Counted from the first letter of the stretch, positions 43,479 to 53,073 are shown. The stretch: DNA of 64,000 bases from Phycisphaerae bacterium (GCA_041652575.1 JBAZHC010000001.1:1-64000); one strand, 5' to 3'. The notes: generated by a model from the letters alone, not told the origin. Numbers and translations are program-made.

Positions 43479-45275
43479 CTAATCGCTTGTATCAAGGATG
43501 CTCATAAAGGCTTTTTGAGGAATCTGCACACTGCCGATATTCTTCATTCTTTTTTTGCCTTCCTTCTGTTTTTTCAAAACTTTCATTTTACGAGTAACGT
43601 CTCCGCCGTAGAGTTTTGCGGTTACGTCTTTCCTGAAAGCCTTGATGGATTCGCGGGCGATAATCTTTCCGCCGATGGCGGCCTGCAGAGGTATCTCGAA
43701 CTGGTGGCGGGGGATTGCCTTTCGCAGTTTCAGCAGGAGTTTTCTGCCGCGGGCCTCGGCGTTGGAACGATGAACGATAAGACTTAACGCGTCAACCGCA
43801 TCTTTGTTGATGAGAATTTCGATTCTGACAAGGTCTGCCGCCTCGAAGCCGATAAGCTCATAATCCATTGTGGCGTAACCTCTGCTTATGCCCTTGAGCT
43901 GGTCGTAAAAGTCGTAAACGATTTCCGCCAGCGGGGCGCGAAATTCCATCATTACGCGAGTAACACTAATATAGTCTGTCTTCAGGAGCACACATCTTCG
44001 CTGCTCGGCGAGCTGCATAATTCCGCCGATGCTGTCTTTGGGTGTTATGATTTCCAGTTTTACAATCGGCTCGCGAAGCTCTTCTATTTTTGTCGGTTCC
44101 GGCAACTGGCTGGGCGAATCGACTCTCAAAACTTCATTGTCTGTCGTAAGGACTTCATAAGTTACAGTCGGTGCGGTCTGGACGACTTCGATATCGTTTT
44201 CGCGTTCGAGGCGTTCCTGAATGATTTCCATGTGCAGCATTCCGAGGAAGCCGCAGCGGAAACCAAAGCCCAAAGCGGGACTGTTCTGCGGAAAGAACGA
44301 GAAACTCGCATCGTTGAGGGCAAGTTTTTCAAACGCTGTGCGAAGATGATTATAATCAGTATTATTTCCGGGGTAAAAATCACTGAAGACCATCTGCTGC
44401 GGTTTTTTGTAGCCGGGCAAAGGTTTTTCCGCGGGGTCGCTGCCGAGAGTTATCGTATCGCCGATGATAACATCGGACAAATTTCTGATATTCGCTATTA
44501 CGTAGCCGACTTCGCCGGCGCCGAGCGAATCAATTTTCTTCATCGACGGCGTAAATTTGCCAAGTTCGGTAATCAGGTAGGGACGGGCAGTGCCCATCAT
44601 TTTTATTTTCTGGCCGGCCTGAAGAGTTCCTGAAAAAACTCTGACATAACAAATCACGCCGCGGTAGGGGTCGAAATGGCTGTCGAAAATCAGGGCCTTG
44701 ATATGTTCATCGGTATCGATACCGGGCGGAGGCAGCAGTGTAACTATCGCTTCGAGAAGTTCATCAACGCCTATGCCGCTTTTTGCGCTGATATGAAAAC
44801 ATTCATTTTTATTTATGCCGAGAATATGCTCGATTTCTTCGGCAACGACCTGCGGCTGGGCGGCAGGGAGGTCAACCTTATTGATAACCGGAATAATCTC
44901 AAGGCCGCAGTCGATAGCAAGATATGCATTGGCGACGGTCTGAGCTTCGACGCCCTGTGTGGCATCGACAACGAGAATCGCGCCTTCGCATGCGGTCATC
45001 GAACGCGAGACTTCATAATGGAAATCGACGTGGCCGGGCGTGTCGATGAGATTGAGCATATAATCTTTGTCTTCATGCTTATAATTCATCATTACGGCAG
45101 AGGCTTTGACGGTTATGCCGCGCTCGCGCTCGATGTCCATAGTGTCGAGCATCTGGTCCTTAAAATCTCGCTGGTTGACGGTGCCTGTCATCAGTAGGAG
45201 CCTGTCGGCCAGGGTGCTTTTGCCGTGGTCGATATGGGCGATAATGCAAAAATTTCGTATATTCTCTATATTCAT
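43479..45275 (-). CDS. lepA: Elongation factor 4 (LepA)
   Basis: A 598-residue translational GTPase acting on stalled or assembling ribosomes. G1 is AHIDHGKSTLADRLL, G2 region RERGITVKASAV, G3 DTPGHVDF and G4 NKVDLP. The LepA-specific C-terminal domain holds SIGGIMQLAEQRRC, GYATMDYELIGFE, and KLYGGDVTRKMKVLKKQKEGKKRMK. The length is standard. Transcribed toward the metallophosphoesterase; hemW lies downstream in genome coordinates and upstream in transcription, with 74 bases between. Confidence 0.98.
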   Translation of the reverse strand: MNIENIRNFCIIAHIDHGKSTLADRLLLMTGTVNQRDFKDQMLDTMDIERERGITVKASAVMMNYKHEDKDYMLNLIDTPGHVDFHYEVSRSMTACEGAILVVDATQGVEAQTVANAYLAIDCGLEIIPVINKVDLPAAQPQVVAEEIEHILGINKNECFHISAKSGIGVDELLEAIVTLLPPPGIDTDEHIKALIFDSHFDPYRGVICYVRVFSGTLQAGQKIKMMGTARPYLITELGKFTPSMKKIDSLGAGEVGYVIANIRNLSDVIIGDTITLGSDPAEKPLPGYKKPQQMVFSDFYPGNNTDYNHLRTAFEKLALNDASFSFFPQNSPALGFGFRCGFLGMLHMEIIQERLERENDIEVVQTAPTVTYEVLTTDNEVLRVDSPSQLPEPTKIEELREPIVKLEIITPKDSIGGIMQLAEQRRCVLLKTDYISVTRVMMEFRAPLAEIVYDFYDQLKGISRGYATMDYELIGFEAADLVRIEILINKDAVDALSLIVHRSNAEARGRKLLLKLRKAIPRHQFEIPLQAAIGGKIIARESIKAFRKDVTAKLYGGDVTRKMKVLKKQKEGKKRMKNIGSVQIPQKAFMSILDTSD

Positions 45276-45349
45276 CCGTCTTTTTCAGAAATTAACAAAC
45301 TATTACTATAACTAATCATCGGGCTTAAAGCAATACCGATTGGATTTGT

Positions 45350-46498
45350 TTAATCCGGCTGCGAAAAATCGCACAGGACACTATCGGCAACTGACAGGGC
45401 GGATTTTGTAAGGCTCAGGCGATTGTCTTTGATTTGCAGGAGATTGACTTTCAGATTGTTTTCAATCGAAACTTTGAAAAGTTCAGAAATATCGAAGCCT
45501 GTTTTCTGTTTGTATTCAGCAAGGTCAATTCCTTTTATTAATCTTAAACCGAGCACGGCCGTTTGGCAGGCCTTTTCCTGCAGGCTTATTTCAAAAGTTT
45601 CCGCCACGGCGTCTTTTTGTATAATATATTTTTCTATGTCGTTTATATTTTCAATTCGCCGGTGTTCGATGTAACTGCAGGCAGCCGGGCCGATACCGAT
45701 ATAAAAATCATTCTTCCAATAAGTCAGATTGTGTTTGCATTCGAAGCCGGGTTTAGCGAAATTGGAAATTTCATAATGATTAAAACCGGCGCCGCCGAGA
45801 GTTTCTATGGCCGTTTCATACATTTGCCTGTCGGTTTCCTCATCGACGGTTTTTATCCTGCCGGAAGATTTGGACTTTTCCAGAGGCGTGTTTTTCTCGT
45901 AAGTAAGGCTATACGCGCTTATGTGCGTTACGTTCATTTCAACAGCTTTATCGAGATTTTGCCGCCAGCATTGCAAATCCGAGCCTCCTTCAGCTTCGCT
46001 CAGGACAGGGGGAAGGGCGAAAATCAAATCAATGCTGATGTTTTTAAAACCTGCCGCTTTGCAGGTCTCTATTGTTTTTTGTGCCTGCGCTGCTGAATAC
46101 CCTCTGCCGAGAAATGCAAGCTCTTTGTCGCTGAAAGATTGAACGCCGATTGAGATGCGATTGACGCCAAGTTCGAAAAGACTTTTAATCAGTTTTTCGT
46201 CCGCATCGGCAGGGTTGACTTCGACGGTGAACTCGTCCGGTTTGCCGGTAAGAGTTAAAACCTTTTTCAAAAAACCACACAGCAGGTCATGCCCAATGCA
46301 GGATGGATTTCCGCCGCCGATGTATAAAGTTCGTACAGGTTTATCGACGGGGCTTTTTTCAAGCTCTGCAATCTCGGCGTCTAAAAGTTTTCCAACATCG
46401 TACTCCTGCGGAGATTTTGAGTAAAAGCCGCAGTAGCTGCATTTTCTTTTGCAGAAAGGAATATGGATATAAACGGCTTTTGGCAAATTATTATTCAT
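45350..46498 (-). CDS. hemW: HemW-like radical SAM heme chaperone/coproporphyrinogen oxidase homologue
   Basis: A 382-residue radical SAM protein with the cluster motif IPFCKRKCSYCGFYS at about residues 14-28 and TLYIGGGNPSCIG, EVNPAD, GVQSFSDKELAFLGRGY and HYEISNFAKPG. These match HemW, which binds heme and is often annotated as HemN; the extra HemN N-terminal signature is absent. At about residues 165-174 LPPVLSEAEGGSD interrupts the conserved LIFALP...L segment. The VLSEAEG peptide is what the dispersed CCTGAGCGAAG repeat encodes, so an inserted repeat is likely. Confidence 0.92.
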   Translation of the reverse strand: MNNNLPKAVYIHIPFCKRKCSYCGFYSKSPQEYDVGKLLDAEIAELEKSPVDKPVRTLYIGGGNPSCIGHDLLCGFLKKVLTLTGKPDEFTVEVNPADADEKLIKSLFELGVNRISIGVQSFSDKELAFLGRGYSAAQAQKTIETCKAAGFKNISIDLIFALPPVLSEAEGGSDLQCWRQNLDKAVEMNVTHISAYSLTYEKNTPLEKSKSSGRIKTVDEETDRQMYETAIETLGGAGFNHYEISNFAKPGFECKHNLTYWKNDFYIGIGPAACSYIEHRRIENINDIEKYIIQKDAVAETFEISLQEKACQTAVLGLRLIKGIDLAEYKQKTGFDISELFKVSIENNLKVNLLQIKDNRLSLTKSALSVADSVLCDFSQPD

Positions 46499-46510
46499 AA
46501 AAAAGAAAAA

Positions 46511-46531
46511 CCCCCGCCACAGGTGCGGGGG
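46511..46531 (-). terminator. Terminator of tRNA-His formed by a palindromic element
   Basis: On the minus strand CCCCCGC and GCGGGGG pair around a 7-base loop, followed by TTTTTCTTTTTT, about 18 bases after tRNA-His. It is a variable-arm family member with TTAG as its left flank. Confidence 0.75.
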
Positions 46532-46548
46532 CTAAACATTTTTGGAAG

Positions 46549-46622
46549 GGTGAGTGACGGGGTTTGAACCCGCGACCCTTAGAACCACAATCTAATGCTC
46601 TGCCAGCTGAGCTACACCCACC
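46549..46622 (-). tRNA. tRNA-His (anticodon GTG)
   Basis: The acceptor GTGGGTG pairs with CACTCAC, with the extra G-1 encoded at 46622 opposite C73, as required for tRNA-His. The anticodon stem TTAGA/TCTAA holds loop TTGTGGT, giving GTG. The T loop is TTCAAAC. CCA is not encoded. Confidence 0.96.
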
Positions 46623-46714
46623 ATAAAGGGCAACCACAGGGGGGTTGCCCCTATATTTACATTTTAAATACAAGATTTAAAGTAATTATAAACTTTTACT
46701 GTCCGAAAAAACAA

Positions 46715-49435
46715 TCAATTTTTAATTACGGCCTGGGCCGCTGCGAGTCTTGCAATCGGAACCCTGAAAGGCGAGCAGGAAACGTAGTCCATACCGACTT
46801 TATGGCAGAATTCAATACTTGCCGGGTCGCCGCCGTGTTCGCCGCAAATTCCGATTTCGAGAGTTTTGCGGGTTTTTCTGCCGCGTTCGATGGCGATTTT
46901 AATCAGTTCGCCGATACCAATCTGGTCGATACTCTGGAACGGGTCTCCCGGCAGAATGCCCTTGCCGATATAATCCGGGACGAAACCGCCGATATCGTCA
47001 CGCGAGAAGCCGAAGCCCATCTGCGTCAGGTCGTTTGTGCCGAATGAGAAGAATTCTGCAACTTCAGCAATCTGACCTGCGACGAGAGCGGCACGCGGAA
47101 TTTCAATCATCGTTCCGAACATATGACGAATTTTCTTAACACCTGTCTTTTTGCAGACCTCAGCGTACATATCTTTGGCCAGTTTCAGCTGGAATTCTAT
47201 TTCCTTTACATCGCAGACGACCGGAATCATAATTTCCGGATACGGTTTTTTGCCGGTCTTTGTCAATTCGGCAGCGGCTTCAAAAATAGCCTTTATCTGC
47301 ATTGTACTTACTTCTGGATAGGTAATGCCGAGCCTTACGCCGCGGTGTCCCATCATAGGGTTGGATTCGTGCAGAGAATCGGCACGCTTATTAAACTCGT
47401 CGGCGTTAATGCCGAGTTCTTTGGCAAGGGCTGCGCGTTTGTCGGCATCCTGCGGAACGAACTCATGCAGAGGCGGGTCGAGCAGTCTAATCACGACCGG
47501 CAGATTATCCATCGCTTCGAGCGTTGCCTTTATATCCTTTTTAACGAACGGATAAAGCTGGTCAAGAGCTTTTTGTCTTTCGGCTACGGAACCGCTCATA
47601 ATCATCTTGCGGAGCAAAAACAGGGGCTGGTCCGCGCCTTTGCCGTAGAACATATGTTCTGTCCTGAAAAGGCCGATGCCCTCTGCGCCGAACTGTTTTG
47701 CGTTCATAGCATCTGCAGGTGTTTCAGCGTTGGTACGAATACCAAGTTTACGAATCTTATCGCAGATTTTCAGGAAGTCATTAAGCTCTTTATTTTTCGT
47801 TGAAGCGTCCATCATTGTCAGCTTGCCTTCGTAGAAAACGCCTTTTGTGCCGTTAAGCGTAATCCACTCGCCTTCGTTCATAACTTTACCGTCAACGTGA
47901 AGCTGTTTTTTTGCGTAATCGACTTCAATGGCGCTGCAGCCGACGATGCAGCATTTGCCCCAGCCGCGAGCAACCAGAGCGGCGTGACTTGTCATACCGC
48001 CGCGAGCGGTGAGAATTGCCTCTGCTGCACGCATGCCTTCAACGTCTTCGGGATTTGTTTCTTCACGAACGAGAATAACGTTCCTGCCCTGCTTTTTCCA
48101 TTCGACTGCATCGACAGCATTGAAAACGATTTGGCCGCATGCGCCACCGGGACCTGCCGGCAGACCTTTTGCAAGTGCCTTGTGCGTTTTTTCCGCAATC
48201 GGGTCGATAATCGGGTGCAGCAGTTCATCGAGCTGAGCAGGCGTAACACGCATAACCGCCATTTCCGGCGTAATGAGTTTTTCCTTCAGCATATCGACAG
48301 CCATTTTAACCGCAGCCGGCCCGTTACGTTTGCCGACACGGCACTGCAGCATAAACAGCCTGTTGTTTTCAATAGTGAACTCTATGTCGAGCATATCGCG
48401 ATAATGCTTTTCGAGTTTTTTCTGTATCGCGTCCAATTCCTTATAGGCTTTCGGCATTTTCTTTTCGAGCGAAACCTCTGTTTTGTTGTGTTCGCTTTTG
48501 GAGACTTCATTTATCGGGCCGGGTGTCCGGGTGCCTGCGACGACGTCTTCGCCCTGTGCGTTGACGAGGTATTCGCCATAGAATTTCTTTTCGCCATTGC
48601 CAGGGTCGCGAGTGAAAGCAACGCCAGTTGCGCTTGTTTGGCCTAAATTGCCGAATACCATCGACTGAACGTTAACCGCTGTGCCCCATTCATCGGGAAT
48701 GTTTTCGATTCTTCTGTAGGAGATGGCTCTTTTACCGTTCCACGATGAGAACACAGCGTCGATGCCGCCCCAAAGCTGTTTATTGGCGTCATCAGGAAAT
48801 TCTTTCTTAAGAACTTCCTTAATCTTCGCCTTGAATTTTGCGCAGAGACCCTTGAGGTCATCGGCGGTCATTTCAGTATCTGTCGTATAGCCTTTCTGCT
48901 TCTTGAGCTGGTCCATTATTCTGTCGAGCTGTTTGCGGATGCCCATATCATCGGCAGGTTCGATACCGGCTGCTTTTTCCATAACGACATCGCTGTACAT
49001 CATCATCAATCTGCGATACGCGTCATAGACGAATCTTTCATCGCCGCTGAGAGCGACGAGGCCGGGAATAGTTTTTTCAGTAAGGCCGACGTTAAGAACG
49101 GTCTCCATCATACCGGGCATACTGCTTCGAGCGCCGCTGCGGACGGAAACGAGCAGAGGATTTTTCGGGTCGCCGAATTTTTTGCCCATTATCTGCTCGA
49201 CTTTAGCCGTTGCCTTTTCGACATCGGCTTTAATGGTCGCAGGATATTTCTTTTTATTCTGATAAAAATAAGTGCAGACTTCTGTCGTGATAGTGAAGCC
49301 CGGAGGTACAGGCACGCCGAGGCTTGCCATCTCGGCAAGATTCGCTCCCTTGCCGCCGAGGAGTTCTTTCATCTTTGCGTTACCTTCGGCTTTTCCGCCG
49401 CCGAAAAAGTAAACCATTTTCTTAACATTGGCCAT
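46715..49435 (-). CDS. ppdK: Pyruvate, phosphate dikinase
   Basis: A 906-residue enzyme interconverting pyruvate, ATP and Pi with phosphoenolpyruvate, AMP and PPi, useful in gluconeogenesis or PPi-based glycolysis. The nucleotide-binding domain starts VYFFGGGKAEGNAKMKELLGGKGANLAEM, the phosphohistidine loop is GGMTSHAALVARGWGKCCIVG, and the C-terminal PEP/pyruvate barrel holds GTNDLTQMGFGFSRDD and GICGEHGGDP. I chose the ATG at 49435 since AAGGAGA precedes it; the frame runs 24 codons further without ribosome-binding site. It is close to the normal length of 870-910 residues. Confidence 0.97.
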   Translation of the reverse strand: MANVKKMVYFFGGGKAEGNAKMKELLGGKGANLAEMASLGVPVPPGFTITTEVCTYFYQNKKKYPATIKADVEKATAKVEQIMGKKFGDPKNPLLVSVRSGARSSMPGMMETVLNVGLTEKTIPGLVALSGDERFVYDAYRRLMMMYSDVVMEKAAGIEPADDMGIRKQLDRIMDQLKKQKGYTTDTEMTADDLKGLCAKFKAKIKEVLKKEFPDDANKQLWGGIDAVFSSWNGKRAISYRRIENIPDEWGTAVNVQSMVFGNLGQTSATGVAFTRDPGNGEKKFYGEYLVNAQGEDVVAGTRTPGPINEVSKSEHNKTEVSLEKKMPKAYKELDAIQKKLEKHYRDMLDIEFTIENNRLFMLQCRVGKRNGPAAVKMAVDMLKEKLITPEMAVMRVTPAQLDELLHPIIDPIAEKTHKALAKGLPAGPGGACGQIVFNAVDAVEWKKQGRNVILVREETNPEDVEGMRAAEAILTARGGMTSHAALVARGWGKCCIVGCSAIEVDYAKKQLHVDGKVMNEGEWITLNGTKGVFYEGKLTMMDASTKNKELNDFLKICDKIRKLGIRTNAETPADAMNAKQFGAEGIGLFRTEHMFYGKGADQPLFLLRKMIMSGSVAERQKALDQLYPFVKKDIKATLEAMDNLPVVIRLLDPPLHEFVPQDADKRAALAKELGINADEFNKRADSLHESNPMMGHRGVRLGITYPEVSTMQIKAIFEAAAELTKTGKKPYPEIMIPVVCDVKEIEFQLKLAKDMYAEVCKKTGVKKIRHMFGTMIEIPRAALVAGQIAEVAEFFSFGTNDLTQMGFGFSRDDIGGFVPDYIGKGILPGDPFQSIDQIGIGELIKIAIERGRKTRKTLEIGICGEHGGDPASIEFCHKVGMDYVSCSPFRVPIARLAAAQAVIKN

Positions 49436-49620
49436 CTCTGTAAATCTCCTTAAATAAATATTTTCCGCTGTTGCGGATTTAAAAATAAAACATTTAGAAA
49501 AACACATTGGAAGCTAAATGAGGCGCATAAGTATAGGGATACGGCAAATGTATGTCAACCCTTTTCAGTATTTAAGAAGGGGCAAAAACCCAAAGTAGTG
49601 TTGTTTTGTCTTTTTAATGA

Positions 49621-49648
49621 TTGACTAATATGTATATACATACATAAT
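49621..49648 (+). promoter_or_regulatory. Promoter of the patatin-like gene
   Basis: TTGACT at 49621-49626 and CATAAT at 49643-49648 with a 16-base spacer, 32 bases before the ATG. The spacer holds the palindrome TGTATATACA. Confidence 0.55.
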
Positions 49649-49679
49649 TGCTGTTTTAGTATGACTCCAAAAAGGCAAA

Positions 49680-50813
49680 ATGAAGCATAACAGAACGCTA
49701 TTATTTGTTTTACTGCTGTCGGCTTTATTGTTATCAGGCTGCGGGCCCGTCCGCCGTGCTGTTCCGGAGCGTCTGATTTCCAAAGCAGTTTTAACGGGAA
49801 TGCCTCCCAATATCCGAGTTTTCGAAGAAGATTATGTGCCGAATATCGGGCAGCTTTCAGCGGATTCGAGTAGTTGCAATTTTTTAGCTATTTCCGGCGG
49901 CGGGGCCAACGGAGCTTTCGGCGCAGGAGTTTTGTGCGGCTGGACGGAAACCGGGGTCAGGCCGACTTTTCAGATTGTTACGGGAATCAGCACGGGGGCT
50001 TTGACGGCGCCACTGGCTTTTATCGGTTCTCAGTGTGATGAAGAGTTAAGGCGGATATACACCACAATTGAATCCAAAGACGTTTTTAATGTTAAGTCTT
50101 TGTTTGGCGTGCTGGGGATGTTGTGGCACGAATCGTATGCGGACACGAAACCTCTGGCTGATTTGATTGCGAAAACTTTTACGGACGAAAAACTTGCCGC
50201 CATCGCGAGGGAATATGCCAAAGGCCGGCGTCTTTATGTCGGGACAACTTATCTGGATGCTCAGCGTTTTATGATTTGGGATATGGGCGCGATTGCGTCC
50301 AGTAAAAATCCTAAAGCGCCTGCGTTGTTCAGAAAAGTTCTGCTTGCATCGGCGGCGTATCCGGGTGTTTTCCCGCCGGTCTATTTCGACGTCGAAGCCG
50401 AAGGCGAAAAATATGACGAAATGCACGTTGACGGAGGAGTCGTAACAGGCGTATTCAGCCATTTTAAGCCCTTCATGCCGGCGGAGAAAATGCCGGACAA
50501 ACTTTGTAATATTTATATCATCAAAAACGGCAAAGTAACCGCTGAATACAAACAAGTGAAACGAAATTCTCTGAAGATATTGAACCGTTCCTTTTTGACG
50601 CTGATGAAAATGCAGACGTGGAACGATTTATACCGGATATACAATCTGGCCGAGGACGATAAAATCGGATTCAACTATATGTGCATTCCGGGCGATTATG
50701 TACCCGGCAGCAGGAAAATATTCGATAAAATTGAAATGAAAAAACTTTTCGATATGGGGTTCGAGATGGGCAAAGCCGGCGATAAATGGAAAAAGACGCT
50801 GGCTATAGATTAA
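49680..50813 (+). CDS. Patatin-like phospholipase, lipoprotein
   Basis: The 377-residue product has a lipoprotein signal ending LLLSGC (Cys at about 21), then a patatin domain. The oxyanion loop is SGGGANGAFGAG, the nucleophile elbow GISTG holds the catalytic Ser at about residue 104, and the catalytic Asp is in the DGG motif (HVDGGV) at about 258. It should be an acyl hydrolase anchored in the envelope, acting on phospholipids or lipid debris. It has its own promoter; its stop overlaps the converging pgsA stop by 4 bases. Confidence 0.9.
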   Translation: MKHNRTLLFVLLLSALLLSGCGPVRRAVPERLISKAVLTGMPPNIRVFEEDYVPNIGQLSADSSSCNFLAISGGGANGAFGAGVLCGWTETGVRPTFQIVTGISTGALTAPLAFIGSQCDEELRRIYTTIESKDVFNVKSLFGVLGMLWHESYADTKPLADLIAKTFTDEKLAAIAREYAKGRRLYVGTTYLDAQRFMIWDMGAIASSKNPKAPALFRKVLLASAAYPGVFPPVYFDVEAEGEKYDEMHVDGGVVTGVFSHFKPFMPAEKMPDKLCNIYIIKNGKVTAEYKQVKRNSLKILNRSFLTLMKMQTWNDLYRIYNLAEDDKIGFNYMCIPGDYVPGSRKIFDKIEMKKLFDMGFEMGKAGDKWKKTLAID

Positions 50814-51430
50814 CTTGCCTGAGCGAGTCTTTTGGCTTTCTTTAAACTTAGCAGGCCGCTGTAAACCGTAATGAAAAGCGCAAACAAATAAGTAATGGTG
50901 GTAAACCAGTAACCCCAATATGCTGTCTGGACGTGAGCCATTTTTACAACAACTGTGCCGACGGCGAAAGCCTGCACGCTCATCTTGAGTTTTCCGCTTA
51001 GAGTGGCGGGGAATTTGATTCCTTTTGCTTCGCACCACTGCCGCAGAATTGTAACAGCCGCCTCTCTTGCGATAATGATTCCCACAAAGCTCCACTGAAT
51101 TACGGAATTCTGAAGTTTTGTAAAACCGAAAAGTTTCGGCTGGCCGATGATTGCGAAGACAACGAATGCGCCGCAGATGAGAACTTTGTCGGCGAGGGGG
51201 TCGACTATTCTTCCGAATTTGCTGGCGACATTGAGTTTCCTGGCGGCGTAACCGTCAAACATATCAGTAAGGCCGGCAATGACAAAAATTATAAAGGCAT
51301 AATCAAGATAACCGGGAAACGACATGTCCCTGTCGGCAGGCAGGGAAGGTTCACGAAAAATCATCACAAGGAAAATAACGGCCAGTACGAGTCTGCCGCC
51401 TGTCAGGATGTTTGGAATCTGCTTTAGCAT
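50810..51430 (-). CDS. pgsA: CDP-diacylglycerol-glycerol-3-phosphate 3-phosphatidyltransferase
   Basis: This 206-residue integral membrane enzyme catalyses the first committed step of phosphatidylglycerol synthesis. The CDP-alcohol phosphotransferase signature is DMFDGYAARKLNVASKFGRIVDPLADK, with the DG...AR...G...D...D residues all present, and GGRLVLAVIF is the usual first helix. I chose the ATG at 51430, where MLKQIPNILT matches the family N-terminus; an in-frame TTG at 51466 would overlap the rimO stop. Four to five helices follow. It is co-transcribed downstream of rimO, an arrangement seen in many bacteria. Confidence 0.93.
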   Translation of the reverse strand: MLKQIPNILTGGRLVLAVIFLVMIFREPSLPADRDMSFPGYLDYAFIIFVIAGLTDMFDGYAARKLNVASKFGRIVDPLADKVLICGAFVVFAIIGQPKLFGFTKLQNSVIQWSFVGIIIAREAAVTILRQWCEAKGIKFPATLSGKLKMSVQAFAVGTVVVKMAHVQTAYWGYWFTTITYLFALFITVYSGLLSLKKAKRLAQAS

Positions 51431-51462
51431 ATTCAAAAAGATATAGAATACTGAAAGAAAAA

Positions 51463-52821
51463 TCAAATCTTTTCCGCAAGCAGGTCGTAATCTTTAAAGC
51501 CTGTAATTTTCGCCTTTACAAAGCTGCCGGGCGGGTCGGTACAGTTATCGACGAAGCAAATACTGTCAATATGGGGGGACTGGCCGTAGAATCGGCCCAG
51601 GGTCTGTCCCTCGGAACCATTTTCATCAATCAGACATTCGATAACCTGACCCTGACGGGCTTTATTTTTCTCAAAGGCTATCTGCTGCTGAACAAACATA
51701 AGCTGCTGCTGTCTGTCTTCCTTGATATTATGCGGTACCCGGCCGGACAATTCCGCGGCCTTTGTACCCTGTTCAGGCCAGAATGTAAAGCAACCGAGGG
51801 CGTCAAAACGAGCCCATTTTGCAAACTCGACAAGCTCGGCAAATTGCTTTTCAGTCTCGCCGGGGAAGCCGACAATTACAGTTGTTCTCAGTACGACGTC
51901 AGGAATGTTTTTTCGCAGTTTTTCGATAAGGGCGGCGATTTTCTCCTTCGTATCTGGCCGGTGCATCGCTTTTAATATTTCATTGCTAATATGCTGAATC
52001 GGCATATCTATATAATGTGTGATTTTTTTGCTCTGTGCGATAGTTTCGATGAGCCGGTCGGTAATGCCGGACGGATTAAGGTACATCGGCCTAATCCATT
52101 TTAGCTTTTCGATTTTTTCGAGTTCGCCGATGATTTTTACAAGACCGTCTTTTTCGCCGAGGTCTTTTCCCCAGTTTGCGCTGTCCTGGGCGATTATGGA
52201 AAGTTCCCTAACTCCGGACTCGGCAAGCTGGTTTGCTTCCGCAACAATGTCATTCAGCGGCTTGCTTCGGAATTTTCCTTTTATAGAAGGGATTGTGCAG
52301 AATGAGCAGGTCCTGTCACAGCCTTCGCTTATTCTCAGGTATGCCCAGTGCGAAGGAGTTATCAAAAGCCTGTCGGCGTCTTTTTGAATCGTATTTACCC
52401 AGTTGGCGGGGCTGCCGTAAAATTTTGGTCTATCATCGCCGAAAAGATTTTCAATTACACCTGCGATATTATCTCTTGCGCCGAGACAAACAACGGCGTC
52501 TATTTTCGGGAATTGTTCGAGAAGTTTTTCCTTCAATCTTTCCGGCAGACAGCCTGCGACAACGACTTTTTTGATTTTTCCTTTACGTTTTTTGGCAAGG
52601 GTCTGGTTTATGACTTCAGCGGCTTCATCAACGGCGGGTTTTATGAATCCGCAGGTATTGATTACCACAACATCGGCACTGTCGGCATCGTAGTCGATTA
52701 TGAACCCTGCCTCGGCGATGAGCGCAAGCATCTTTTCCGAATCGACGATATTTTTCGGGCAGCCCAGCGCGATAAAGCCTACCGTAACAGGTTTCCGGTT
52801 GTTTTTATTTATTGTAGACAC
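51463..52821 (-). CDS. rimO: Ribosomal protein S12 (Asp) methylthiotransferase
   Basis: A 452-residue radical SAM methylthiotransferase. The N-terminal UPF0004 domain (IALGCPKNIVDSEKML, CGFIKPAVDEA, VVAGCLPERLKEKL) supplies three cysteines for the auxiliary cluster. The radical SAM motif is GCDRTCSFCTIPSIKG, and a C-terminal TRAM domain (GQVIECLIDENGSEGQTLGRFYGQSP) completes it. SEGCDRTCSFCTIPSIKGKFRSK and YIDMPIQH favour RimO over MiaB. It methylthiolates Asp88 of S12. pgsA follows in the same direction. Confidence 0.95.
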   Translation of the reverse strand: MSTINKNNRKPVTVGFIALGCPKNIVDSEKMLALIAEAGFIIDYDADSADVVVINTCGFIKPAVDEAAEVINQTLAKKRKGKIKKVVVAGCLPERLKEKLLEQFPKIDAVVCLGARDNIAGVIENLFGDDRPKFYGSPANWVNTIQKDADRLLITPSHWAYLRISEGCDRTCSFCTIPSIKGKFRSKPLNDIVAEANQLAESGVRELSIIAQDSANWGKDLGEKDGLVKIIGELEKIEKLKWIRPMYLNPSGITDRLIETIAQSKKITHYIDMPIQHISNEILKAMHRPDTKEKIAALIEKLRKNIPDVVLRTTVIVGFPGETEKQFAELVEFAKWARFDALGCFTFWPEQGTKAAELSGRVPHNIKEDRQQQLMFVQQQIAFEKNKARQGQVIECLIDENGSEGQTLGRFYGQSPHIDSICFVDNCTDPPGSFVKAKITGFKDYDLLAEKI

Positions 52822-52942
52822 AATCGGGTTTCTTTCTTATATAAAAGACGTATTATATTTATTTGTGTAAAAAAAGCCATGAATGAATTTCAGACAGCGA
52901 AAAGGAAAAGGTTTAGAAAGCTTATAGGACTTAATTTAACGG

Positions 52943-52959
52943 TGTTGTAATTTACAACA
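52943..52959. promoter_or_regulatory. Perfect 17-bp palindrome in the rimO/secretin divergent gap
   Basis: TGTTGTAA and TTACAACA flank a single T. It lies about 120 bases upstream of rimO and 190 bases upstream of the secretin gene, so it is a candidate operator. Around it, in the 329-base gap (52822-53150), I see only AT-rich sequence and the possible promoter at 53074. Confidence 0.45.
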
Positions 52960-53073
52960 ATTCGTTTATTTGTAAACGACAAAAGAACCGTAAAATATCA
53001 GAAGCAGCAGTGTCACGATACAGCTTAAAATTGTAATTTTTCAGCAATTTTCCGTTTTTTTCGCAGTTTAAAT

